The notes under the pieces: generated by a model
The model's database searches: none
Seen by the model: only the letters and a program-made list of their open reading frames with translations
What the model was told of the DNA's origin: nothing
Program-made: the position numbers and the translations under genes
Part shown: positions 1 to 5,994 of the stretch, piece after piece
Numbering within the stretch: the first letter of the stretch is position 1
Layout: each line of letters starts with the position of its first letter
NCBI GenBank assembly: GCA_902464595.1
Contig: CABQJX010000079.1
Span: 1-12,617 of the forward strand
Source: an uncultured Lachnoclostridium sp.
GTDB lineage: Bacteria; Bacillota; Clostridia; Lachnospirales; Lachnospiraceae
Length of the DNA stretch: 12,617 bases
Reading direction: 5' to 3'

Positions 1-320
1 CCCCTTTTCGCGGGATAATACAGGCGACTTTTTGCTTTGCCAAAAAGAGGGCAAAGTTTTTGAAAAATCTTCTGTAAAATGCGAAATGCGCCTGCCTGCA
101 AAATGCAGACAGACGCATAGGAAATAACAGCAGTATTTAATTGATTTGACAGTTCATCTACATAGCCGGAATAACCCGTTGGTGGGTAATGGCTTTTTTT
201 AACAAGTTGTAATTGTCAGGTGGGGAATGATAGATAAAAAAGGACATGATAGTACCTTATAGAAACACAGTCCTTTTTATGCTATACTGATTTCAATACA
301 TTTGGAAAGGGGCGATAATC
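1..320. other. Gene-free leader of the mobile-element scar
   Basis: I see no convincing coding frame here. The stretch contains a small terminator-like hairpin (35-61), an imperfect inverted repeat (87-117) and a 9-bp inverted repeat, AAAAAGGAC at 237-245 against GTCCTTTTT at 270-278, separated by a 24-base loop. A TATACT -10-like hexamer at 283-288 could drive the downstream YhcG pseudogene, but the sequence 17 bp upstream of it is a poor -35. The region probably belongs to the same integrated or decayed element as the two pseudogenes downstream, which is inference from position. Confidence 0.5.
35..61 (+). terminator. Weak rho-independent terminator-like hairpin
   Basis: CTTTGCC (35-41) pairs perfectly with GGCAAAG (50-56) around an 8-base A-rich loop, followed directly by five T residues. 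The 7-bp stem is short, so termination may be inefficient. It would serve a gene lying off the left edge of the window, which I cannot see. Confidence 0.4.
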
Positions 321-1115
321 TTAAACGATTTAACATATACTAATTCTATGATGAATGAGATTAGAGAAATTTTGCAAAGCGCACGTCAGCGTATAGCAAT
401 ACAGGTGAATACAGAGCTTTTGTCTACCTACTGGAATATCGGAAAAATTATTGTAGAACATGAGCAGGAAAATCAAGAACGGGCAGACTACGGGAAGCAG
501 ACCTTAAAGCAGCTTTCTAAAGAATTGACAAAAGAGTTCGGAAAAGGATTTTCAGTTTCCAATCTTCAATTTATGCGTCGATTTTATCAATGCTATCAAA
601 TTCAACAGACGGTGTCTGTTAAATTGTCATGGTCGCATTATTGTGAGCTTTTGACGATTTCCGACGCGGATAAGCGCAGCTTCTACGAAAAAGAAACCGT
701 TAATTCCGGGTGGTCGGTACGCGAATTAAAACGGCAGATTTCAACATCACTCTATGAAAGACTTTTATTATCAGAGGGTAAGGCAAATAAAGAAACGGTG
801 CTTTCCCTTGCGGAAAAGGGAATTGAAATGGCAACGCCCCTTGATATAATCAAAGACCCGTATGTATTTGAATTTTTGGGTGTGCCGGAAAATAAGCCAA
901 TGCTTGAAAGTGACCTTGAAAAAGCACTGGTCGCTCAAATAGAAAAATTTCTGTTGGAGTTGGGACGCGGCTTTATGTTCGTTGGAACGCAGAAACGAAT
1001 AACCCTTAACAATACGCACTACTATGTGGATATGGTATTTTATAATAAAATCCTCCGGGCGTAAGTGCTGATTGAATTAAAAACAACCAAGCTCACACCG
1101 GGAGCAGCCGGGCAG
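321..1115 (+). pseudogene. YhcG/DUF1016 PDDEXK nuclease family protein, disrupted
   Basis: This is a relic of a YhcG-type protein: an N-terminal DUF1016_N helical domain (QVNTELLSTYWNIGKIIVEH, then YGKQTLKQLSKELTKEFGKG and the SWSHYCELL motif) followed by a PDDEXK nuclease domain. The longest open piece runs from ATG 348 to a TAA at 1062-1064 (238 residues). Family members read on through the catalytic core. Here Asp228 (VDMVF) is kept, but the stop falls between KILRA and VLIELKTTKLTP, which continues in the same frame at 1065, so the Glu-x-Lys half of the active site is cut off. A single change of a Tyr codon to TAA would explain it. Homology stops near 1115 (AAGQ); the frame then runs through unrelated residues to a TAG at 1200-1202. 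The usual N-terminal peptide (NDLTYTNS) is present in frame upstream of 348, but its start position reads TTA (321-323) in place of ATG. YhcG proteins are usually found on mobile or restriction/defence-linked islands; the biological role is unsettled. Confidence 0.8.
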
Positions 1116-1206
1116 TATTTGACGCTGTTTGATTTTGATACAAAAAATGTGCCGCACTCGGTACAACGCTTTTTCTCCTCGGTTTTGAAAAGCTCTGCAT
1201 AGAGCA

Positions 1207-1308
1207 ACTTATCAAGCCCTTTGCCTTTAGGGAAAGCTCCTTGTTGGGTAAATGGTGGTTGCTCATAACGGTATAACCTTTGTTCTTTTCCATGCGGAAA
1301 ACTGCCAT
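1207..1308 (-). pseudogene. N-terminal remnant of element-borne HTH/replication-initiator-like protein
   Basis: Reading leftward from an ATG at 1306-1308, the first 34 residues (MAVFRMEKNKGYTVMSNHHL, then PNKELSLKAKGLIS) match the highly conserved opening of a helix-turn-helix protein carried by Firmicute integrative elements and plasmids, where it is often annotated as a replication initiator or replisome-organiser homologue. A GGGGTG ribosome-binding-like sequence precedes the ATG. After KGLIS the family resemblance ends abruptly and the frame continues with unrelated sequence (CSMQSFSKPRRKSV and onward) to a stop near 1096. Family members are much longer, so this is a truncated relic. Its cut end lies about 90 bases from the cut end of the convergent YhcG relic, which suggests a deletion that joined two parts of one element. 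The family match is from memory of the motif. Confidence 0.65.
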
Positions 1309-1454
1309 AGCTTCGTCACCCCTTTTTGTTGGATTTGTTACGCAGTAGAAACGCAGTTTTGAGGGAAAAGGTATCAACCCTTGTCTTTCTCATTTCCGCG
1401 CTCTAAGAGCCGCATAAATCAAGGCTTTGTTTGCCCTTACTGCGTAACATGAGG

Positions 1455-1511
1455 GCATAAAAAAGCAGCGTTCCTGTTCTCCTGTGTAGGAGTGAGAAAC
1501 GCCGCTTATGC
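1455..1511 (-). terminator. Strong hairpin with U-tract on the minus strand
   Basis: On the minus strand, AAGCGGCGTT (1507-1498) pairs with AACGCTGCTT (1472-1463), with one G-U pair, and an inner CTCC/GGAG helix (1479-1482 with 1489-1492) closes a 6-base loop. The right-hand arm runs into six T residues on that strand, giving a complete rho-independent terminator. Flanking GCATAA/TTATGC extends the symmetry. It lies about 150 bases upstream of the HTH remnant on the same strand, so it either ended the preceding element gene or acted as an attenuator in the remnant's leader. Confidence 0.6.
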
Positions 1512-1860
1512 GGGTCATTACAATATTTTCTATTTTGTTGCATTATAGCTGTATAATCTTCGACGTAAAACTGATAGGTGTAGTATTTTATAATTAGAAA
1601 TTGCGTTGGACTCTTATTTTAGGCTATCAATCTACGCCCTTTTGGTTTGCTGCCATTATAGGACTCTTCTTATATAAAAAAAGAGTCTAATACAAATATA
1701 AAGTATAGCACAAGGACACTATTTTTTTCAATCTTAGAGGGAAAATATTCCACCAACAAAAAATTCCCATAACAAAAAAATTGGAAAAAATTCCTAAAAA
1801 ATTCAGATATGAATTGCTTATGGCCAGATTTTGTCAAAACCCCGTCCAACTTCACGGTAA
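1512..1860. other. AT-rich gene-free stretch between scar and ybaK-like gene
   Basis: No coding frame with family resemblance is visible on either strand. The base composition drops to very AT-rich. GGACTCTT occurs twice in direct orientation (1608-1615 and 1661-1668), and an inverted copy, AAGAGTC, at 1681-1687 can form a 7-bp stem with the second copy around a 12-base loop. No U-tract follows, so it is not an obvious terminator. The stretch may hold the boundary between element-derived DNA and the ancestral chromosome, but I cannot identify attachment sites with confidence. Confidence 0.4.
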
Positions 1861-1861
1861 T

Positions 1862-1871
1862 GTGGTATAAT
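1862..1871 (+). promoter_or_regulatory. Extended -10 promoter for the YbaK-like gene
   Basis: A perfect TATAAT lies at 1866-1871, preceded by TGG, so it is an extended -10 element of the TGnTATAAT type. No good -35 is present 17 bp upstream, as is common for extended -10 promoters. The leader to the ATG at 1948 is about 70 bases and contains a GCAGAC/GTCTGC inverted repeat (1885-1890 with 1919-1924). Confidence 0.6.
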
Positions 1872-1947
1872 AACGAGAAAAGTGGCAGACTGAGAGAACA
1901 GGAGAAAGCTGTCGGACGGTCTGCTTATGATTAGTGGAGGAAAAAAT

Positions 1948-2424
1948 ATGTCAGTGAAGAGCGTAAGAGAACTGTTTAAAGAAGCTGGTCTGGAGGGACT
2001 GGTTTTATATAACGAGACTGTTTCCGATACAGTTGAAAACGCTGCGGCACTGCTGAAATGTCAGCCTGCGCAGATTGCAAAAACCATGTCATTTATTGTA
2101 AATGACGCCCCTATTGTCATTGCTGTCAGCGGCGATGCAAAAATAGACAATGGGAAGTACAAAGCTGTATTTAAGACTAAGGCAAAAATGATTCCGTTTC
2201 AGGAGGTTGAGCTGCTCACGGGACATATCCCAGGTGGGATATGTCCATTTGCATTAAAGGAAAATGTAAAGGTATATTTGGATATATCATTGAAACGATT
2301 TGATCTTGTGTATACTGGCGGCGGCGATGAGCACAACACAGTCAAGGTGACGATCGGACAATTAGAGCAATTTTCTGCCGCCCAGGGCTGGATTGATGTT
2401 TGCAAGGATTGGGCGGGGATTTGA
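1948..2424 (+). CDS. YbaK/EbsC-type Cys-tRNA(Pro)/aminoacyl-tRNA deacylase family protein
   Basis: A 158-residue single-domain protein of the YbaK/ProX family, which hydrolyses mischarged aminoacyl-tRNA in the cytoplasm (typically Cys-tRNA(Pro)). Visible family marks are Lys45 within the IAKTMSF segment, at the position of the conserved lysine of the family, the GHIPGGICPF loop at about residues 92-101, and the GGGDEHNTV motif near the C-terminal end. The length matches the stand-alone family. An in-frame ATG at 1927 exists, but the ATG at 1948 is chosen because TGGAGG (1935-1940) sits 7 bases ahead of it and would lie inside the longer reading. It has its own extended -10 promoter and converges on the AraC-family regulator gene, so it is probably monocistronic. 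Family assignment is firm; the precise substrate is not decided, because EbsC, YbaK and ProXp variants share these motifs. Confidence 0.88.
   Translation: MSVKSVRELFKEAGLEGLVLYNETVSDTVENAAALLKCQPAQIAKTMSFIVNDAPIVIAVSGDAKIDNGKYKAVFKTKAKMIPFQEVELLTGHIPGGICPFALKENVKVYLDISLKRFDLVYTGGGDEHNTVKVTIGQLEQFSAAQGWIDVCKDWAGI
2221..2246. repeat. Perfect 12-bp inverted repeat inside the YbaK-like gene
   Basis: GGACATATCCCA is followed after two bases (GG) by its exact reverse complement TGGGATATGTCC. The palindrome encodes the conserved GHIPGGICP loop of the YbaK-like protein. A 12-bp perfect stem in coding sequence is more than the protein sequence demands. Confidence 0.85.
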
Positions 2425-2484
2425 GCCTGTCAGAAAATCAATCCAGGGCATGGCAGGCCGCCGCTGCCTTAGAAATAAACCGCT

Positions 2485-3447
2485 TTACGGGTGGAGCAGA
2501 GCTCTCTGTGGTTCATGAAGCTTTTTGAACTGCCAGGGGGAGATGGAAAATGCCTGTTTAAAGGCGCGGTAAAATGTAGAATAATCGAAAAACCCTACCT
2601 GTTCCCCAATAGATTCCAGAGGTTCCCCATTAAGGATCAGTACCTTTGCGGCAATTAAACGGCGTTGTGTTACATAGCGGTAGAAGCTCACATCCATCTT
2701 TTCGCTGAATAAACGGGAAATACTCCGTTCACTGATATAAAAATCAGCGGCAGTTGATTTGAGAGTTATTTTTTCTGTCAGGTGTTTTTCGATATATGCA
2801 ATTAATTCATCTAACAGTTCCCGTTTTTCTGTCAGAGGCTCCAGCACCTTGCTGTGGGTACAGGCTCTTGTTAAATGGATTAAAAGCTGAATCGCATTTG
2901 ACAAAATACAGCCTCTGAAGCCCTCCTGTTTGGTGGCAGCCTCCATACAGGCAGAGCGAAAATAGGCTTCTAAATACTCCCATCCGCTGTCCTTAGTCCG
3001 CAGCAGTATGGGGGAGGACAGGAGATGAAAGTCAAAATTTTCTGTCAATGACTCGATGAAATCGGGATGGATCCAGAAAACATAGCGGGAGTATGGCTCA
3101 ACCAGCCGATCCAGGTATAAGGGCCTATGACTGATTCCCGGAGGAACAAAAATAATATCTCCTTTGCTGACTTTGTATCGATCCGATCCCAGCAGATATT
3201 GGATATTGCCGCTGCGGCAATACAAAATTTCATAAAAGGTATGGCTGTGAAGCTGTACTTTATCTTTAGTGTAATTAACATCTTCCTGGCAGTCCACGGT
3301 GTTGGAATCCATTTCTATTTCCTGATAAATATTGGATAGAATTTCCCCTTCTGCAATCATGGTTTTTTGAAGTTCTTCGTAGCTGATTTCAGAACCTTTC
3401 CGCGTTGACATCCGCTTTTTATATTTTCGTGCTTCTGATAATTTCAT
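2485..3447 (-). CDS. AraC-family transcriptional regulator with cupin sensor domain
   Basis: A 320-residue cytoplasmic DNA-binding regulator. Residues about 62-150 form a cupin-type ligand-binding domain: HSHTFYEILYCRSGNIQYLL carries the paired-histidine start of the barrel, and GDIIFVPPGISHRP is the second cupin motif. Residues about 213-312 are the AraC/XylS double helix-turn-helix: first HTH around 228-250 (TAADFYISERSISRLF), second around 276-300, ending in the signature IGEQVGFFDYSTFYRAFKQ and SPWQFKK. The start ATG at 3447 is supported by GGAGG on the minus strand, 6 bases ahead. The gene is divergent from the symporter/hydrolase operon, shares a control region with it that holds two repeats 21 bp apart, and is therefore the likely activator of that operon. 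The effector is unknown; a sugar or glycoside-like ligand is the family's usual type. Confidence 0.92.
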   Translation of the reverse strand: MKLSEARKYKKRMSTRKGSEISYEELQKTMIAEGEILSNIYQEIEMDSNTVDCQEDVNYTKDKVQLHSHTFYEILYCRSGNIQYLLGSDRYKVSKGDIIFVPPGISHRPLYLDRLVEPYSRYVFWIHPDFIESLTENFDFHLLSSPILLRTKDSGWEYLEAYFRSACMEAATKQEGFRGCILSNAIQLLIHLTRACTHSKVLEPLTEKRELLDELIAYIEKHLTEKITLKSTAADFYISERSISRLFSEKMDVSFYRYVTQRRLIAAKVLILNGEPLESIGEQVGFFDYSTFYRAFKQAFSISPWQFKKLHEPQRALLHP

Positions 3448-3505
3448 TTTTACCTCCAGATAATTTTACACGATTTTTCATATTCTATGGGAATGTAATA
3501 TCAAA

Positions 3506-3534
3506 AGTATACTTTAACTTGGCGATATTTGCAA
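3506..3534 (-). promoter_or_regulatory. Promoter of the AraC-family regulator gene
   Basis: On the minus strand, TTGCAA (3534-3529) and TATACT (3511-3506) are separated by 17 bp, a good sigma-A promoter pointing at the regulator, with a leader of about 50 bases. The -35 hexamer lies wholly within the upstream 14-bp repeat (3522-3535), so binding of the regulator there would block its own transcription. Confidence 0.65.
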
Positions 3535-3556
3535 TGTTTTATGCGATATTTGTAAT
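3522..3556 (+). promoter_or_regulatory. Paired AraC-type operator half-sites, 21 bp apart
   Basis: GCGATATTTGCAAT (3522-3535) and GCGATATTTGTAAT (3543-3556) are direct repeats matching at 13 of 14 positions, with start-to-start spacing of exactly 21 bp, two turns of the helix. This is the geometry of AraC-family dimer sites that activate from a position touching the -35. The downstream repeat ends at the first base of the operon's -35 element. The repeats and spacing are seen directly; assignment to the neighbouring regulator is inference. Confidence 0.75.
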
Positions 3557-3584
3557 AGTAATTGTAATAGTGGTGTAGTATGCT
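3556..3584 (+). promoter_or_regulatory. Activator-dependent promoter of the symporter operon
   Basis: TATGCT at 3579-3584 is a fair -10, with TAGTAA 17 bp upstream at 3556-3561 as a weak -35. A poor -35 abutting an AraC-type site fits class II activation. Transcription would start near 3591, giving a leader of about 85 bases. Confidence 0.5.
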
Positions 3585-3641
3585 TAATGCACCATGATAC
3601 ATAAGGCCTGAAACATCGTATCAAAAATGAAGAATTACAGA

Positions 3642-3661
3642 ACTGCGGCTTTTGCTGCAGT
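3642..3661 (+). promoter_or_regulatory. Hairpin immediately upstream of the symporter ribosome binding site
   Basis: ACTGCGGC (3642-3649) pairs with GCTGCAGT (3654-3661) around a TTTT loop, an 8-bp stem with one G-U pair. It ends one base before the AGGAGG at 3663-3668. It may stabilise the messenger 5' end or influence translation of the symporter; neither is shown. Confidence 0.45.
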
Positions 3662-3675
3662 AAGGAGGAGCTAAG

Positions 3676-5061
3676 ATGAATGAAAAATCACTACGTCCTT
3701 TTGGCGTAAAGGATCAGCTTGGTTATGTCTTTGGAGATATGGCCGGAAGCTTTGTAAATTTATTTGTAGATGCATACTTTTTGACATTCTGTACCTATAT
3801 TCTGGGAATTTCACCGGGGTGGATGGCTGGTTTGTTTTTGGCGGCACGCCTCTGGGATGCTGTGAATGATCCGATCATGGGATCGTTTCCGGATCGGTGG
3901 ACCATTGGAAAAAGCGGTGATAAATTTAAACCATGGGTCAAGCTGTTTATGATTCCTCTGGCCCTTTCCGGTGTTCTCTGCTTTACCAATGTTCCTCTTG
4001 AAGGTGTCGCCCTTCACGCATGGGTTGCATTTTCTTATGTATTATACGGTATGTGCTATACGGGAACCAGTATGCCCTTTGGTGCAATGGCCAGCGTGGT
4101 TTCCACAGATCCCATTGACCGTTCCAAGCTGTCCAGAGCAAGGAGCATTGGAGGTACTTTAGTAGGATTCGGAGCACTGTCCATTATTCCTGTAGTCTGC
4201 TTTGACAAGGATTCCAATATCCTGCCGGAACGCTTTACTATGGTTGCAGTTGTATTCGGACTTCTCTGCGTGATTTCTTATATGCTCCTGTGTAACTTGA
4301 CGGTAGAGCGTGTTCGCCAGAGCGGTTCGGAAAAAGAGCCATTTAACTATGGCAAGGTATTAAAGGCAGCAATTAAGAACCGTCCTCTGATCGGCGTTAT
4401 GATCGCTACCGTTGGAAGTATGCTGTATATTACTGGCTACAGCCAGCTCAAGAGCTATATTTACAAAGAGTTTTATCATGACACCAGCTTTATGACACTT
4501 GCAAGTCTGGGTTCTATCCCGGTGATGATGATTTGTTTTGTTATGGTTCCTAAAATCGTGGCAAAATTCGGGAAAAGAACGGTTATTCTGGTTATGAGTA
4601 CTTATAATCTGCTGATTTCTTCTTTTATTTTGTTCTTCCAGGTTGAAAGTCCTCTGGCCTATACAGTTTTGGTGCTGCTGTCAACCATTGGGCAGACTGC
4701 CTTTACAATCTTGATCTGGGCATTGGTTACTGACTGCCTGGATTACAGTGAATGGAAAATGAATTTCCGTGCAGACGGAAGTATGTACAGCCTGTACACC
4801 TTCAGCCGGAAGATCGGCTCTACCATTGCATCCACCGGTGCTGCATCTGCCTTGGCAGCCATTGGTTATGTTTCCGGCGCAGGAGCGGTTCAGAGTGGAG
4901 AAACCATTAACAATATTTATTACCTGGTAAATGCGATTCCGGTAATCACTTGTATTTTAGAATTGATCGGCATTGGAATTATTTTTAACCTGAATAAAGA
5001 AAAAACTGCAGAAATGTATGCAGAACTGGCAGCACGCAGAGAGGCCGCAGGCCAGGAATAA
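3676..5061 (+). CDS. GPH-family (MelB-like) sugar/glycoside:cation symporter
   Basis: A 461-residue integral membrane protein of the glycoside-pentoside-hexuronide:cation symporter branch of the major facilitator superfamily (MFS_2, MelB/XynB/UidB type). The opening region, QLGYVFGDMAGSFVNLFVDA followed by YFLTFCTYILGI and ARLWDAVNDPIMG, is the family's hallmark: the FGD segment, first membrane helices, and the conserved Asp-rich stretch linked to cation and sugar binding. About twelve hydrophobic segments follow, and KMNFRADGSMYSLYTFSRKIGSTIAS near residues 360-385 is the conserved late loop and helix. The length is normal. AGGAGG at 3663-3668 stands 7 bases ahead of the ATG. It is the first gene of a three-gene operon with two metal-dependent hydrolases 26 and 37 bases apart, so it probably imports the substrate they process. 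Family is firm; the transported compound cannot be told from the sequence. Confidence 0.92.
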   Translation: MNEKSLRPFGVKDQLGYVFGDMAGSFVNLFVDAYFLTFCTYILGISPGWMAGLFLAARLWDAVNDPIMGSFPDRWTIGKSGDKFKPWVKLFMIPLALSGVLCFTNVPLEGVALHAWVAFSYVLYGMCYTGTSMPFGAMASVVSTDPIDRSKLSRARSIGGTLVGFGALSIIPVVCFDKDSNILPERFTMVAVVFGLLCVISYMLLCNLTVERVRQSGSEKEPFNYGKVLKAAIKNRPLIGVMIATVGSMLYITGYSQLKSYIYKEFYHDTSFMTLASLGSIPVMMICFVMVPKIVAKFGKRTVILVMSTYNLLISSFILFFQVESPLAYTVLVLLSTIGQTAFTILIWALVTDCLDYSEWKMNFRADGSMYSLYTFSRKIGSTIASTGAASALAAIGYVSGAGAVQSGETINNIYYLVNAIPVITCILELIGIGIIFNLNKEKTAEMYAELAARREAAGQE

Positions 5062-5087
5062 ACTTTCTGGAAGAAATGGAGTATGCG

Positions 5088-5957
5088 ATGGGAAAAATTG
5101 ATCTGCACCTGCATTTAAGTTATGATTCTGTTCCAAAAAGTGATAAAATGTCTGTAAGCAGCTATCAAGAAATGCTGCCCCATTTAGAAGAACTGGGGAT
5201 TGAAAAAGGTGTGCTTATGTCCGTAGGAGAAACTGCCTCCTTCATGCCCACAGGAACAAATGAGGAAAATTATAGGATCGTGTCAGCTGATCCCAAACAT
5301 TATGCATGGATGTGCAATCTGGATTATGATGGAAACACGGATACCATTTATGATAGGCTGAAGAGCTGTAAGGAAAAAGGGGCTGTCGGCATTGGAGAGT
5401 TAATGATCAACCGCAGACTGGATGATCCGTTCTTTCGCAGCTTATTTGAGGCAGCAGGAAAGCTGCATCTTCCGGTCACCTTTCATATGAGCCCTGAAAT
5501 AGGGTATTCCTATGGTGTTGTAGATGAGCCGGGACTTCCGCTGCTGGAAGACTGCCTGAAACGCAATCCGGATACTTTGTTTCTGGGGCACAGCCAGGCA
5601 TTCTGGATCGAAATGAGTGGAGCTGCACCGATAGATAAAGAGGGGAGGAACTGCTGGGGGGAAGGGCCGGTTCTTCCAGGCGGCCGGGTTCCGGAATTGT
5701 TTGCAAAGTATCCGAACCTATATGGAGATTTAAGTGCAAATAGCGGAGGATGCGCGATTATGAGAGATCCGGAATTTGGCCTGCGTTTTTTAGAAATGTA
5801 TTCGGAACGCTTGTTTTTTGCTACCGATATGGTCAATACCCATATGGTTTTTCCTCTGGGGCAGTGGCTGGACGAACAAGCCGCAGTTGGAAACCTGACA
5901 CAGAGTACTTATGAAAATATCTGTTTCAAAAATGCGCAGCGCGTGTTTGGACTCTAA
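5088..5957 (+). CDS. Amidohydrolase-2 family metal-dependent hydrolase
   Basis: A 289-residue TIM-barrel enzyme of the amidohydrolase superfamily, COG2159/Amidohydro_2 type; relatives include hydrolases of lactones and amides, decarboxylases and hydratases. Metal-binding signatures are His7 and His9 (IDLHLHL), a possible Glu104 (GIGEL), His133 (VTFHMSP), His168 (FLGHSQ) and Asp247 (FFATDMV), in the family's order. No signal peptide or membrane segment is seen, so it is cytoplasmic. The reading frame is also open from an ATG at 5076, but the ATG at 5088 is preferred: GGAG (5078-5081) sits 6 bases ahead of it, and the HxH motif normally lies within the first ten residues. It is the middle gene of the operon, 26 bases after the symporter and 37 before the creatininase-like gene. 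It likely acts on the imported compound or a product of it. The reaction (hydrolysis, decarboxylation or hydration) is not decided. Confidence 0.87.
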   Translation: MGKIDLHLHLSYDSVPKSDKMSVSSYQEMLPHLEELGIEKGVLMSVGETASFMPTGTNEENYRIVSADPKHYAWMCNLDYDGNTDTIYDRLKSCKEKGAVGIGELMINRRLDDPFFRSLFEAAGKLHLPVTFHMSPEIGYSYGVVDEPGLPLLEDCLKRNPDTLFLGHSQAFWIEMSGAAPIDKEGRNCWGEGPVLPGGRVPELFAKYPNLYGDLSANSGGCAIMRDPEFGLRFLEMYSERLFFATDMVNTHMVFPLGQWLDEQAAVGNLTQSTYENICFKNAQRVFGL

Positions 5958-5994
5958 GAAAGCGGTGTATTTTGAAATGGAAAGGAGAGTATAT

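Noticed and set aside
1608..1687. GGACTCTT direct repeats as element attachment sites
   Set aside because: Eight-base identity only 53 bp apart in AT-rich DNA, with no integrase gene nearby; too weak to call.
1670..1855. Open minus-strand frame of 61 codons in the AT-rich stretch
   Set aside because: Composition is dominated by Phe, Lys and Asn codons from A/T runs, no ribosome binding site precedes it, and no family motif is visible.
2452..2468. GGCAG/CTGCC hairpin between the convergent YbaK-like and AraC-family genes
   Set aside because: The stem is only 5 bp and no T-tract follows on either strand, so it is not a credible terminator.
5510..5836. Minus-strand reading frame of 108 codons opposite the amidohydrolase gene
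   Set aside because: Shadow of a gene with clear metal-binding motifs; no ribosome binding site or recognisable product.
5911..5994. N-terminal extension of the creatininase-like protein into the preceding gene
   Set aside because: The extension overlaps the amidohydrolase gene and has no ribosome binding site, while AGGAGAG precedes the ATG at 5995 and places Glu34/His36 as in known creatininase.
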